From Alphaproteobacteria bacterium (GTDB taxonomy: Bacteria; Pseudomonadota; Alphaproteobacteria; Micavibrionales; Micavibrionaceae), in assembly GCA_030750865.1 (NCBI GenBank), contig JASMHE010000004.1:1-54409 (forward strand): DNA of 54,409 bases, given 5' to 3'. Positions 17,447-26,631 of the stretch are shown piece by piece. The translations under genes were made by a program, and so were the position numbers. The notes beneath the pieces are model-generated. The model saw only the letters and a list, made by a program, of their open reading frames with translations. It ran no database searches and was not told where the DNA came from. Position 1 is the stretch's first letter, and every line of letters starts with the position of its first letter.

Positions 17447-18327
17447 CACAGAACACGCATATCAAGATTTACGAGGTCGGCCCGCGCGACGGCCTGCAGA
17501 ATGAAAAACAAATCATTCCGACAGACCAAAAACTCGCTCTGATTGCAAAACTTGCAGAGGCCGGCCTGAAATATATCGAAGCCACCAGTTTTGTATCGCC
17601 GAAATGGGTGCCGCAAATGGCAGACCATAACGATATTATGCACGCCCTGCGCAACAAGGATGACGGCGTCACCTATGCCGCCCTCGTCCCGAACGACAAA
17701 GGCATGACAAATGCCGTGCATTGCGGTGTCAAAGAGGTGGCCGTTTTTGCTGCGGCATCGGAAGGGTTCAGCCGAAAGAATATCAACTGCACAATCGCCG
17801 AAAGCATTGCACGTTTCGAACCTGTTCTACAGACCGCAAAGGCCGAACAGATTGCTGTGCGCGGTTATGTATCATGCGTGGCGGGTTGCCCTTACGATGG
17901 CGACGTGCCGGTTGAAAGCGTTGTTTCCGTATCCAAGCAATTATACAAAATGGGATGTTATGAAATCAGCCTCGGGGACACAATCGGCATAGGCCGCCCC
18001 GCACAAATCACAGACATCATCACCGCCGTTTCAGACTATGTCCCGCTGGAACATATCGCGCTACATTGTCATGACACACATGGCCGCGCACTGGATAATA
18101 TAAAAGCCGCGCTTGCATGCGGCGTGCGCGTTTTTGATAGTGCGGCAGGCGGTCTTGGCGGCTGTCCGTATGCCGAAGGCGCATCCGGCAATGTCGCAAC
18201 GGACGCGGTCGTAAAAATGCTGCACGAATCCGGCTATGAAACATCGATTGATCTTGATAAACTACACGCCATAACAAATTTCATTCGCAACAAAATGAAT
18301 ATTGAACAACGGGAGACCTGCACATGA
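17443..18327 (+). CDS. liuE: Hydroxymethylglutaryl-CoA lyase
   Basis: 294 residues, TIM-barrel lyase splitting HMG-CoA into acetyl-CoA and acetoacetate, the last step of leucine catabolism. Family signatures: [12 protein letters not shown] with the metal-binding Asp and catalytic Arg, [50 protein letters not shown] with metal-binding His residues, and the Cys loop [15 protein letters not shown]. It overlaps its neighbours by 4 bases on both sides, so translation is coupled. In other genomes the gene is also named mvaB or hmgL. Confidence 0.93.
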   Translation: MTQNTHIKIYEVGPRDGLQNEKQIIPTDQKLALIAKLAEAGLKYIEATSFVSPKWVPQMADHNDIMHALRNKDDGVTYAALVPNDKGMTNAVHCGVKEVAVFAAASEGFSRKNINCTIAESIARFEPVLQTAKAEQIAVRGYVSCVAGCPYDGDVPVESVVSVSKQLYKMGCYEISLGDTIGIGRPAQITDIITAVSDYVPLEHIALHCHDTHGRALDNIKAALACGVRVFDSAAGGLGGCPYAEGASGNVATDAVVKMLHESGYETSIDLDKLHAITNFIRNKMNIEQRETCT

Positions 18328-19490
18328 TTCCATATCCGACCCTGAATTTCGATCACGACGAAACCATTAATATGCTGCGAGAAACCGTATATCAATTCGC
18401 ACAAAATGAACTTGCCCCGCGGGCAGCAGAGATTGACGAAAAGAACGAATTTCCGGCAGATATGTGGAAGAAGCTGGGCGATCTGGGCTTGCTTGGCATT
18501 ACCGTATCCGAAGAATATGGCGGCGCGGATATGGGGTATCTGGCCCATGTCATCGCAATGGAAGAATTATCACGGGCATCGGCCTCCGTTGCCCTGTCAT
18601 ACGGCGCGCATTCCAATTTGTGCGTTAATCAGATTTACCGCAACGGCACACAAGCGCAAAAGGAAAAATACCTGCCAAAGCTGGTCTCCGGCGATCACGT
18701 GGGCGCACTTGCCATGAGCGAACCGGGCGCAGGTTCCGATGTTGTCGGTATGACCTGCCGTGCCGAAAAACAGGGCGATCACTATGTCTTGAACGGTAAT
18801 AAAATGTGGATTACGAACGGTCCTGACGCCGATACGCTGGTGGTCTATGCCAAAACAGACCCCGATGGCGGATCAAAAGGCATTACCGCTTTTATCATCG
18901 AAAAAGGCATGGCCGGTTTCACGACCGCACAAAAGCTGGATAAGCTCGGCATGCGCGGGTCTAACACATGCGAACTGGTCTTCGAAAATTGCAGCGTACC
19001 TGCAGAAAATGTTCTGGGGGAAATTGGCAAGGGTGTAAATGTCCTGATGAGCGGCCTTGATTATGAACGTGTTGTGTTGTCCGGCGGGCCGCTTGGCATC
19101 ATGCAAGCCTGTATGGATGTGGTCGTCCCCTATGTCCATGAACGCAAACAGTTCGGGAAATCAATCGGCACGTTTGAATTAATGCAGGGCAAAATGGCCG
19201 ATATGTACACCGCCCTTTCATCCCAACGTGCCTATGTATATGCCGTGGCGGCTGCCTGCGATCGCGGCGAAACCGCCCGCAAGGATGCTGCGGGATGTAT
19301 TCTCATGAGCGCCGAAGCCGCAACACAAATGGCACTGCAGGCTATTCAGACACTGGGCGGAAATGGCTACATCAATGAATATCCGACTGGCCGCCTACTG
19401 CGCGATGCCAAGCTGTATGAAATCGGCGCAGGCACATCGGAAATTCGTCGCATGCTCATCGGCCGCGAGTTATTCGAAGAAACGAAATAA
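18324..19490 (+). CDS. liuA: Isovaleryl-CoA dehydrogenase
   Basis: 388-residue FAD-dependent acyl-CoA dehydrogenase. It oxidises isovaleryl-CoA to 3-methylcrotonyl-CoA, passing electrons to electron-transfer flavoprotein. Motifs: [46 protein letters not shown] (flavin/CoA contact), [36 protein letters not shown] with the glutamate position used by isovaleryl-CoA dehydrogenases, [20 protein letters not shown] and the C-terminal [18 protein letters not shown]. It closes the operon in the order liuB-liuC-liuE-liuA, overlapping the lyase by 4 bases. Chain-length specificity is inferred from the operon. Confidence 0.92.
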   Translation: MIPYPTLNFDHDETINMLRETVYQFAQNELAPRAAEIDEKNEFPADMWKKLGDLGLLGITVSEEYGGADMGYLAHVIAMEELSRASASVALSYGAHSNLCVNQIYRNGTQAQKEKYLPKLVSGDHVGALAMSEPGAGSDVVGMTCRAEKQGDHYVLNGNKMWITNGPDADTLVVYAKTDPDGGSKGITAFIIEKGMAGFTTAQKLDKLGMRGSNTCELVFENCSVPAENVLGEIGKGVNVLMSGLDYERVVLSGGPLGIMQACMDVVVPYVHERKQFGKSIGTFELMQGKMADMYTALSSQRAYVYAVAAACDRGETARKDAAGCILMSAEAATQMALQAIQTLGGNGYINEYPTGRLLRDAKLYEIGAGTSEIRRMLIGRELFEETK

Positions 19491-19525
19491 CAACGCTTGC
19501 ACGTACGAGCGTCACCCGTCCCGTA

Positions 19526-19924
19526 TTATCCGAATTGGAAACCGTTTGATACGGCCCATTGTCCGGTTTGCGTGTCGCGCGTGAACGATACATTGACGCG
19601 GTCTGTGTTTGATTGTGAATGGGTGTAAGGACGCCCATTCAGTACCAGACGTAACTCAAGGTCATAATCTTTCGCACGATCGAACAGTTCACGCAAAGAC
19701 CCGGCTTTTGCCTGCTCTTCATCTAACTGCGGGCAATGTGCCTGCCCTGACATTTCAGGCACGGCACGGCCTGCGAATTGTCCGAAAATATAAGGAAGAT
19801 CTGCATTGGAAAATTTACTCACGTCGGCCCTCTCTCCAGCATTGTACAGTTGAACATGCGGCAATCTATGCGCGCGACAATAATATGTCAACAAAATATT
19901 CATGGTGCGCTGCGGCGTAAACAC
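19526..19924 (-). CDS. Hypothetical protein, faintly like I78-type inhibitors
   Basis: 132 residues from GTG 19924, or 125 from ATG 19903; neither has a clear ribosome-binding site. It is soluble with no signal peptide. The last third (LVLNGRPYTH, then DRVNVSFTRDTQTGQWAVSN) resembles the end of small I78 protease-inhibitor-like proteins, which have a xTxDxxxDRLNV pattern, but the match is too weak to assign function. It is convergent with liuA and divergent from the oxidoreductase gene and looks monocistronic. I do not recognise it with confidence. Confidence 0.5.
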   Translation of the reverse strand: MFTPQRTMNILLTYYCRAHRLPHVQLYNAGERADVSKFSNADLPYIFGQFAGRAVPEMSGQAHCPQLDEEQAKAGSLRELFDRAKDYDLELRLVLNGRPYTHSQSNTDRVNVSFTRDTQTGQWAVSNGFQFG

Positions 19925-20023
19925 CCTCTGGCATAACGCCGGAAAAATGATATATTAACCGGCATCAATTATAATAAAAGATGCGCAGGAAACAGACGCA
20001 TTCAAAAGAACAGGCATTGGTTT

Positions 20024-23000
20024 ATGAGCAAGGATTTGCGCGACGTCGCGCTCACAGATAAATACGAAAACAATGACGGAATCGCCTATATGTCGGGTCT
20101 GCAAGCTTTGACCCGCATACCGCTGGTACAACGCCGCCGTGACATCGCCGCAGGACTGAATACGGCAGGCTTTATTTCCGGTTATCGCGGCTCTCCGCTT
20201 GGCGGATTCGATGCCCAGCTCTGGCGCGCACAAAAATATCTGGATGAATTGAATATCACCTTCAAACCGGGCGTCAACGAAGATTTGGGTGCAACAGCGG
20301 TCTGGGGCACACAACAAGTCAATTTGCACCCCGATCCGAAAGTCGATGGCGTGTTCGGTATCTGGTATGGCAAATCCCCCGGCGTTGACCGCAGTATGGA
20401 CGTGATTAAACACGCAAACGCGTACGGCACAGACCCCAATGGCGGCGTTCTGGCCCTTGTCGGTGATGACCACGGCTGCAAATCCTCTACCCTGCCCTGT
20501 CAAAGCGATCATGTCCTCTATGCCGCGATGGTACCACAGCTTTATCCGGCCAGTATTCTTGAATTCGTCGAATATGGGTTACTGGGCATTGCAATGTCGC
20601 GTTACTCAGGATGCTGGACGGCAATGAAGCTGACAACCGAAACAGTTGAAACTTCCGGAACTATCGATTTAAGTAGAGAGAACAGGGATATCCTGATCCC
20701 GACAGATCAGGAATTCCAGATGCCAGACGGCGGATTACACATACGCCTGAATGATACGCCACGCGATATTGATTGGCGTTTACAAAATTTCAAACTGTTT
20801 GCATGCCACGCTTTTGCCCGTAAAAATAATATCGACCGCACAATTTTTGACAGTCCGAAACCGCGCTTTGGCATCATCACATCAGGCAAATCATATGGGG
20901 ATGTCCGTCAGGCCTTGATCGAACTTGGCATCACAGACGAGGTCGCAAAAGAGATCGGCTTGCGCCTGTATAAAGTCGGCATGACATGGCCGCTTGAACC
21001 ACAAGGCGTACAGGACTTCGTCGAAGGGCTGGAAGAGATCTTGATCGTCGAAGAAAAACGCGAGATGATTGAATATCAGCTCAAGCAACAAATTTATAAC
21101 TGGGATCATAAACGCCGCCCTGTCGTGGTCGGTAAATATGATGAAAAGGGTGAACGCCTTTTGCCGTTGCACAACGACCAGACTGTCGGCATGGTCGCCC
21201 ATGTGATCGCCCAGCGCATACGCCGTTTTTATCATAATGATCATGTGGACCGCGCCTTGAAATTCTATGCCGATTACGAAGAAAAAGAAGCGGTGTACGC
21301 ACCGCCATCAATCCGGCGTCCATATTATTGTGCAGGATGTCCGCACAATACATCGACAAAAGTGCCCGAAGACAGTTTCGGCATGGTCGGGATCGGATGC
21401 CATTATATGGTGCAATGGATGGGACGAAACTCGGCCATGTGCACACATATGGGCGGCGAAGGTGTGCCGTGGATCGGCAGCGCGCCTTATTCCGGACGCA
21501 AACATATTTTTGCAAATCTGGGCGATGGCACCTATTACCATTCAGGCACGCTTGCCATTCGTGCTGCGGTTGCTGCAGGTATCAATATCACCTACAAAAT
21601 CCTGTATAATGATGCCGTCGCCATGACCGGCGGGCAACCTGTTGACGGTGAAATGCCGGTCACACGTGTTGCCCAGCAAGTGATGGCCGAAGGCGTCGAA
21701 AAATGCTGGATTGTTTCAGAATTCCCCGAACGCTACAGCAGCCAGCCGGACGAATTACCAAACGGTGTCACGGTCCTTGACCGGAAATGGATGGATAAGG
21801 TCCAGCTTGAAGCAAAAGAAACAGACGGCTGCACAGTCATCATTTACGACCAGACCTGTGCCGCGGAGAAACGCCGCCGCCGTAAACGCGGGCAATATCC
21901 CGACCCTGCCAAGCGGGTCATGATCAACAAATCCGTTTGCGAAGGCTGCGGCGATTGTTCCAAACAATCCAACTGCGTTGCCGTGATGCCGGTTGAAACC
22001 GAATATGGCCGCAAACGGGCCATTAATCAATCAAGCTGCAACAAGGATTTTTCATGCCTGAAAGGGTTCTGCCCGTCTTTTGTTACAATTTACGGCGGCC
22101 AGCCCAGCAAAACAAAAGTCGATAATCCGGATTCGTTATTTGACGATCTGCCTGTGCCGATTATACCGGACAGCACGCACGCCTATAACATCATGGTCAC
22201 AGGCATCGGCGGCACGGGGGTTCTGACCGTTTCATCCTTGCTCGGCATGGCCGCGCATCTGGAACAAAAATTCAGCCGCAACCTTGATGTTACCGGCCTC
22301 GCCCAGAAAAACGGCGAAGTGCTGAGCCATGTGCGGATCAGTCCGGTAATGGAAGAACTGCGCACCGGTCACATCATCACGGGCGGTACAGACTTGCTAC
22401 TGGCCTGTGATATCGTATCAGCCGTCGGCAAAAACGCGCATGAAACCTTAAACCCCGATCGCACAAAGGCCGTCATCAACAAAGACAACACGCCCGTTAC
22501 CGAATTTGTCACAAACAACAAAATGGATTTCCATACGGAACAAGTTGAAAAAACACTGCTCGAAGCCATCATGCAGGATGAAACACATTTCATCGATGCA
22601 ACAACAACGGCGAGAACATTGCTCGGCGATGAAATCGCAACAAACGTCTTTATGTTGGGATATGCATGGCAAAAAGGTCTGGTACCACTTCATATGGATT
22701 CAATCATGAAAGCCATTGAAATTAACGGTGTTGCGATTGATGCCAATAAACGGTCTTTCCAATTCGGCCGTCTTGCTGCGCACGATCCGGATCAAATTGA
22801 AAAACTGGTCGAAGATACCAAAGGCCCGTTTACCGACGAGGCGCCATCGCAAACACTGGAAGAGGTCATTGAAAAACGCAGCAAATATCTGTGCAATTAT
22901 CAGAACAAAGCCTATGCAAAACGCTACGAAGATGCGGTAGCGCGGATTCAGGAGTTCGAGCAAAGCATTGCAAAAGGCAGTACAGCCCTGACCGAAGCGG

Positions 23001-23488
23001 TTGCAAAAAATTACCACAAATTGTTGGCCTATAAAGATGAATATGAAGTGGCCCGTCTATATACAGACGAAGCTTTCCTTGCCAATCTGCAATCACAATT
23101 TTCAGGTGATTATAAAATCAAATTCAACCTTGCGCCGCCGATTTTCTCACGCACCGATATTGCAACAGGCCGCCCTGCGAAACGGGAATTTGGCGGATGG
23201 ATGCTGCATGTCTTTAAAGTACTGGCAAAACTGAAAGGTCTGCGCGGCACGCCGTTTGATATATTCGGTTACAATAAAGAACGCCGCATGGAACGCGCGT
23301 TGATTGCAGAATACGAGGCCTTCATCGACGGCATTTTAAAACATACGAACAAGGAAAATCTGGATATCGCGGTGGCACTTGCCGCCACCCCTGACGAAGT
23401 GCGCGGCTTCGGCCCTGTGAAAGAAAAATCCGTTGATCACGTTCGCGCAAAACAGGATTATATCCTGAAACGTTTGAAAGACGGCTAA
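20024..23488 (+). CDS. Fused indolepyruvate/2-oxoacid ferredoxin oxidoreductase
   Basis: 1154 residues, the length of one-chain enzymes that fuse the alpha and beta parts of indolepyruvate:ferredoxin oxidoreductase. They decarboxylate aryl or branched-chain 2-oxo acids to acyl-CoA with TPP and Fe-S clusters. Order: pyrimidine-binding domain (GYRGSPLGGFDAQLWRA), a middle region with a Cys motif (YYCAGCPHNTS), TPP site (LGDGTYYHSGTLAIRAA ... YNDAVAMTGGQP), a ferredoxin-like Cys segment (CEGCGDCSKQSNC ... CNKDFSCLKGFCP), then the gamma-type domain (GIGGTGVLTVSSLLG). It lies just downstream of the leucine operon on the same strand, so 2-ketoisocaproate to isovaleryl-CoA is an attractive role; phenylpyruvate or indolepyruvate are alternatives. 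The substrate is inferred. Confidence 0.9.
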   Translation: MSKDLRDVALTDKYENNDGIAYMSGLQALTRIPLVQRRRDIAAGLNTAGFISGYRGSPLGGFDAQLWRAQKYLDELNITFKPGVNEDLGATAVWGTQQVNLHPDPKVDGVFGIWYGKSPGVDRSMDVIKHANAYGTDPNGGVLALVGDDHGCKSSTLPCQSDHVLYAAMVPQLYPASILEFVEYGLLGIAMSRYSGCWTAMKLTTETVETSGTIDLSRENRDILIPTDQEFQMPDGGLHIRLNDTPRDIDWRLQNFKLFACHAFARKNNIDRTIFDSPKPRFGIITSGKSYGDVRQALIELGITDEVAKEIGLRLYKVGMTWPLEPQGVQDFVEGLEEILIVEEKREMIEYQLKQQIYNWDHKRRPVVVGKYDEKGERLLPLHNDQTVGMVAHVIAQRIRRFYHNDHVDRALKFYADYEEKEAVYAPPSIRRPYYCAGCPHNTSTKVPEDSFGMVGIGCHYMVQWMGRNSAMCTHMGGEGVPWIGSAPYSGRKHIFANLGDGTYYHSGTLAIRAAVAAGINITYKILYNDAVAMTGGQPVDGEMPVTRVAQQVMAEGVEKCWIVSEFPERYSSQPDELPNGVTVLDRKWMDKVQLEAKETDGCTVIIYDQTCAAEKRRRRKRGQYPDPAKRVMINKSVCEGCGDCSKQSNCVAVMPVETEYGRKRAINQSSCNKDFSCLKGFCPSFVTIYGGQPSKTKVDNPDSLFDDLPVPIIPDSTHAYNIMVTGIGGTGVLTVSSLLGMAAHLEQKFSRNLDVTGLAQKNGEVLSHVRISPVMEELRTGHIITGGTDLLLACDIVSAVGKNAHETLNPDRTKAVINKDNTPVTEFVTNNKMDFHTEQVEKTLLEAIMQDETHFIDATTTARTLLGDEIATNVFMLGYAWQKGLVPLHMDSIMKAIEINGVAIDANKRSFQFGRLAAHDPDQIEKLVEDTKGPFTDEAPSQTLEEVIEKRSKYLCNYQNKAYAKRYEDAVARIQEFEQSIAKGSTALTEAVAKNYHKLLAYKDEYEVARLYTDEAFLANLQSQFSGDYKIKFNLAPPIFSRTDIATGRPAKREFGGWMLHVFKVLAKLKGLRGTPFDIFGYNKERRMERALIAEYEAFIDGILKHTNKENLDIAVALAATPDEVRGFGPVKEKSVDHVRAKQDYILKRLKDG

Positions 23489-23535
23489 GGTAAAAACAGC
23501 ACGCTAACCAGTCTCGTTCCCCGCCCCCCCCTGTT

Positions 23536-23985
23536 TTAGTGTGGCTTATCAATGATGGCGCATGTCAATTCGCATTTTGCCACCAGCTTACCGTCGGCAT
23601 TTGTGACAGGCACATCCCAGACATGTTTTGTTCTGCCAAGATGCACGGGTTTTGCCTCGGCGATCACGTGTCCGGTTCTGATCGGGCGCAAATGATTGGC
23701 CGTAATCATTGACCCGACGGCTGTGTATTTTGAAACGTCAACGCAAAGAAGCGCGGCAACACTGCCGATCGTTTCAGCCAGCACACACGTTGCTCCGCCG
23801 TGCAAAATACCGAAAATCTGGTGCGTGCGTTCATCAACAGGCATCGTTCCGATCAATGAGTGATCCGTTAATTCCGTGATATGAATGCCCAGCGCGGCGA
23901 GAATATTTCGTCCCTGATTTTTGACCTCAAGCTCATTTTCAATCGTTTCGATTGAATAACCTTTGTACCAAATTGATTTTCCCAT
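23536..23985 (-). CDS. PaaI/YdiI-type hotdog-fold thioesterase
   Basis: 149-residue hotdog protein. FGILHGGATCVLAETIGSVA is the family motif: HGG forms part of the oxyanion pocket and the Glu of LAET is the catalytic carboxylate. Then NHLRPIRTGHVIAEAKPVHL gives the central strands. Relatives hydrolyse aryl- or acyl-CoA esters (phenylacetyl-CoA-type or dihydroxynaphthoyl-CoA-type). The chain carries a longer N terminus than minimal PaaI proteins, as in the YdiI/EntH branch. Given the many acyl-CoA enzymes around it, a housekeeping role releasing CoA from dead-end thioesters is plausible. Substrate unknown. Confidence 0.85.
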   Translation of the reverse strand: MGKSIWYKGYSIETIENELEVKNQGRNILAALGIHITELTDHSLIGTMPVDERTHQIFGILHGGATCVLAETIGSVAALLCVDVSKYTAVGSMITANHLRPIRTGHVIAEAKPVHLGRTKHVWDVPVTNADGKLVAKCELTCAIIDKPH

Positions 23986-24075
23986 GAGACAATATCTTTC
24001 TGCGCGACATTATTATATAATTCTTATTCTCTTATTATATCGTAAAGCGAAAAAACACAAAAGCGATAAACACAC

Positions 24076-24897
24076 ATGAATGATACCAGCCTGCATCAAG
24101 CAAAAACGAACAACGAAATTGTTAACCATTACAGTGACCGTGATCGCGCGGATCAGATACTGCAACACGCGCGCCGTTTTTTAAAAGATGACGAAACACT
24201 CACCGCAGCACATATTGCCCCCTTTGACCAGATGCATATCGGCCGCGAAACGGCAACAGAGCGTTTTTTCACCGGCATGTCCTTGCGCGGTGGCATGCAT
24301 ATTCTGGATATCGGATCAGGCCTCGGCGGTCCGGCCAGACATCTTGCAGATACGCAGGATGTACATATCACAGGCATCGATCTGACACCCGCGCTATGTC
24401 AGGCCGCAGAAAAACTGACAGAGGCCGCCGGCCTTGATAACAAAATCGACTTTCGTATCGCAAATGCCTGCGACATGCCGTTCGATGATGCCTGTTTTGA
24501 TGCGTCATATACGATTCATGTTGCGATGAATATTGCAACGCGCGCAGATTTATACCGTGAAATTGCCCGCACCTTAAAACCGAACGGCATTTTTGCACTG
24601 TATGACATCATGCTGTGTCACGAAGATAAGCAGCCTCGTTTTCCGATGCCCTGGGCCGATACGGCACAAACAAGTCACTTGCTGACGGAACAGCAAACGA
24701 TTGCATTTCTACAAGAAAACGGATTCACCATAACCGCACGTCAATCATATCATGACGACGGGTTACAGCAAGTCCGCCGTATGCGTGAAAAAGCCGCGGA
24801 AAATGACATACCGCATCCTGATAAATTCATAAATCTGGAAACAGCGCTACGCGATGATATCTGTACACCGGTCATGATTTATGCACAAAAGGCATAA
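24076..24897 (+). CDS. Class I SAM-dependent methyltransferase
   Basis: 273 residues. Motif I is ILDIGSGLGGPARHLA (near residue 77), with the acidic residue ending the next strand in TGIDLTPALCQAA, motif II-like ANACDMPFDDACFDA and motif III-like ARTLKPNGIFALYDIM. This is the methyltransf_11/UbiE-like fold and resembles sarcosine/dimethylglycine or quinone methyltransferases in the GSGLGGPAR turn. The methyl acceptor cannot be told. It is divergent from the thioesterase, stands alone on its strand, and is convergent with the formyltransferase-like gene 40 bases away. Confidence 0.85.
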   Translation: MNDTSLHQAKTNNEIVNHYSDRDRADQILQHARRFLKDDETLTAAHIAPFDQMHIGRETATERFFTGMSLRGGMHILDIGSGLGGPARHLADTQDVHITGIDLTPALCQAAEKLTEAAGLDNKIDFRIANACDMPFDDACFDASYTIHVAMNIATRADLYREIARTLKPNGIFALYDIMLCHEDKQPRFPMPWADTAQTSHLLTEQQTIAFLQENGFTITARQSYHDDGLQQVRRMREKAAENDIPHPDKFINLETALRDDICTPVMIYAQKA

Positions 24898-24937
24898 TCC
24901 AATCCGATCACAGCATCCCTATCCATTATCGGACACA

Positions 24938-25780
24938 TCAATCGGGGCGGTGAATTTTTTCGATCAGTTTCAGACACACAAACCCGTCTTTTGCGGCAAT
25001 CACAAGCTGCGTACCGAGGTTCGCAACGACATCCCCCGGCGCATAGGAATGGTCTTCCTCCCAGACATCAGCATCGTACACATTCCACATTTCATCATTA
25101 AAAAAGGCCAGTGATCCGTAATATCCGAAGGCACGTTGTATTTTACTGATCTGTTTGACCGGCTTTTGCCAGTCAAGCGTGCGCATCACATCTGTGGGCG
25201 TATCCCAATGTGTTGCATCATCATCATTTTGCGGTGTGGCGTTCTGGTAATATGTCTCCATATCCTGAAAAACACGCGCGGCCAGATCGACGGTTTTCAA
25301 TATGGTACGCGCAGATAATGTTTCGACGCTTTCATCATCCCGTATTGCCACAGGTTCCTGCAACAAAATATCGCCCGCATCAATGCGCTCTGCCAGTTTA
25401 TGGATTGTTACACCGGAATCTTCCGGATGCGATAACAAGATATGCGGCGCCGGTAATAACGAGCGACCTTTGGGCAATAACGTCGGGTGTACGTTAATGC
25501 CATATGCATCTTCGGTCGCACTCAGCGGAATTTTATACGGGTACCCTGCGCTAAAGAAACATTCCGCGCCTTCGGCTTTATATTTTGCAATATGTTCTTC
25601 GGAAATCGGGTCAGTCGTAAAGTCAATCTGCATCGCGGCGGCAAGGGCCTCGGCCTGTACATTAAATGAAAAACGGTTATCGCACGGAAAAGAACACATC
25701 GCCACAAGCTCATGCCCGTCACCGAGCAATCGGTGCACAACATCCAACATAAAATCATAACCGATATAGACAAATTTCAT
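24938..25780 (-). CDS. Formyltransferase-family protein (methionyl-tRNA formyltransferase-like)
   Basis: 280 residues from ATG 25780 (MKFVYIGYDF), which has GGAAGAGGA upstream; a longer frame to 25825 is probably leader. The formyl_trans_N fold is shown by INVHPTLLPKGRSLLPAPHI and SGVTIHKLAERIDAGDIL, giving the catalytic trio N96, H98 and D134 of Fmt/PurN/ArnA-type enzymes, which use 10-formyltetrahydrofolate. A C-terminal OB-like part (QRAFGYYGSLAFFNDEMWNV ... GDVVANLG) resembles the Fmt_C domain. It is shorter than Fmt (about 310) and has HPTLLP instead of the usual HPSLLPRYRG stretch, so a sugar-amine or other N-formyltransferase is more likely than housekeeping Fmt. It has no sugar-biosynthesis neighbours. 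Confidence 0.75.
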   Translation of the reverse strand: MKFVYIGYDFMLDVVHRLLGDGHELVAMCSFPCDNRFSFNVQAEALAAAMQIDFTTDPISEEHIAKYKAEGAECFFSAGYPYKIPLSATEDAYGINVHPTLLPKGRSLLPAPHILLSHPEDSGVTIHKLAERIDAGDILLQEPVAIRDDESVETLSARTILKTVDLAARVFQDMETYYQNATPQNDDDATHWDTPTDVMRTLDWQKPVKQISKIQRAFGYYGSLAFFNDEMWNVYDADVWEEDHSYAPGDVVANLGTQLVIAAKDGFVCLKLIEKIHRPD

Positions 25781-25979
25781 AACAAGATCCTCTTCCTTGC
25801 GATCCTGCAACACATCACACGTCACAACAGATCCAATGCATTCATATCACAGGAAAAGTTTAGTCGAAAAATCTGTGCTATGATAGCCCTAATCCGGAAA
25901 ATGGATGGATATCGACGCATTGCTTTCTATAATAATGCACTGTAGAATCAGAGAAAACGCGATCAACGCAAGGACGATA

Positions 25980-26612
25980 ATGTTTGCATCACATTTCGAC
26001 ATTTTCATCTCGGCCCTTGTCAGCCTGTTTGTCATTATCGACCCGCTGGGTACATCTGTCATCTTCTCGGCTCTGACAAAAGGCGACGATAAAGCGACTA
26101 TGCGCAAAATTGCAACAAAGGCGGTTTTGATCGCAATCTTTGTTCTGATTGTTTTCTGCCTGATCGGCCAGCAATTACTGCATCACATGGGTATTTCAAT
26201 GGCCGCGTTCCGTATTACCGGCGGGCTTTTACTGTTCGTCACCGCGTTCCGCATGATTATGGGCTATCACGACCCGGACCAGATGGAAACGCAAAAACCC
26301 AGCGTTGCAAAGCAGGACGATATCGCTGTCTTCCCGCTGGCGATCCCGCTTCTGGCCGGCCCCGGCACAATTACGGCTACGTTAATGTTTGCAACATCAG
26401 CCGATTCCATCGCCGCCACAGGCGTGGTGATTGTAGCCGTGCTGATTATCCAGCTTTTGGCCCTGATCAGCCTGATTTTATCGCCGCAACTCATGAAAAT
26501 TATGGGCCGAACAGGAAATGGTATTCTGGCTAGAATTATGGGTATCTTACTGGCGGCAATGTCTGTACAATTTATTGCAGACGGTTTCGTCGAAATTTTC
26601 TTCCCGTCCTAA
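25980..26612 (+). CDS. MarC-family integral membrane protein
   Basis: 210 residues from ATG 25980 (MFASHFDIFISAL), with AAGGA seven bases upstream; an upstream in-frame start at 25905 would add an unlikely polar leader. Six hydrophobic segments are visible. LFVIIDPLGTSVIFSAL and FPLAIPLLAGPGTITATLMF are the two conserved MarC motifs. MarC proteins are inner-membrane proteins of unclear transport function, and an old link to multiple antibiotic resistance was not supported. The next gene, a lipoprotein, starts 19 bases downstream. Confidence 0.88.
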   Translation: MFASHFDIFISALVSLFVIIDPLGTSVIFSALTKGDDKATMRKIATKAVLIAIFVLIVFCLIGQQLLHHMGISMAAFRITGGLLLFVTAFRMIMGYHDPDQMETQKPSVAKQDDIAVFPLAIPLLAGPGTITATLMFATSADSIAATGVVIVAVLIIQLLALISLILSPQLMKIMGRTGNGILARIMGILLAAMSVQFIADGFVEIFFPS

Positions 26613-26631
26613 CCAACAACAGAGACATAGC

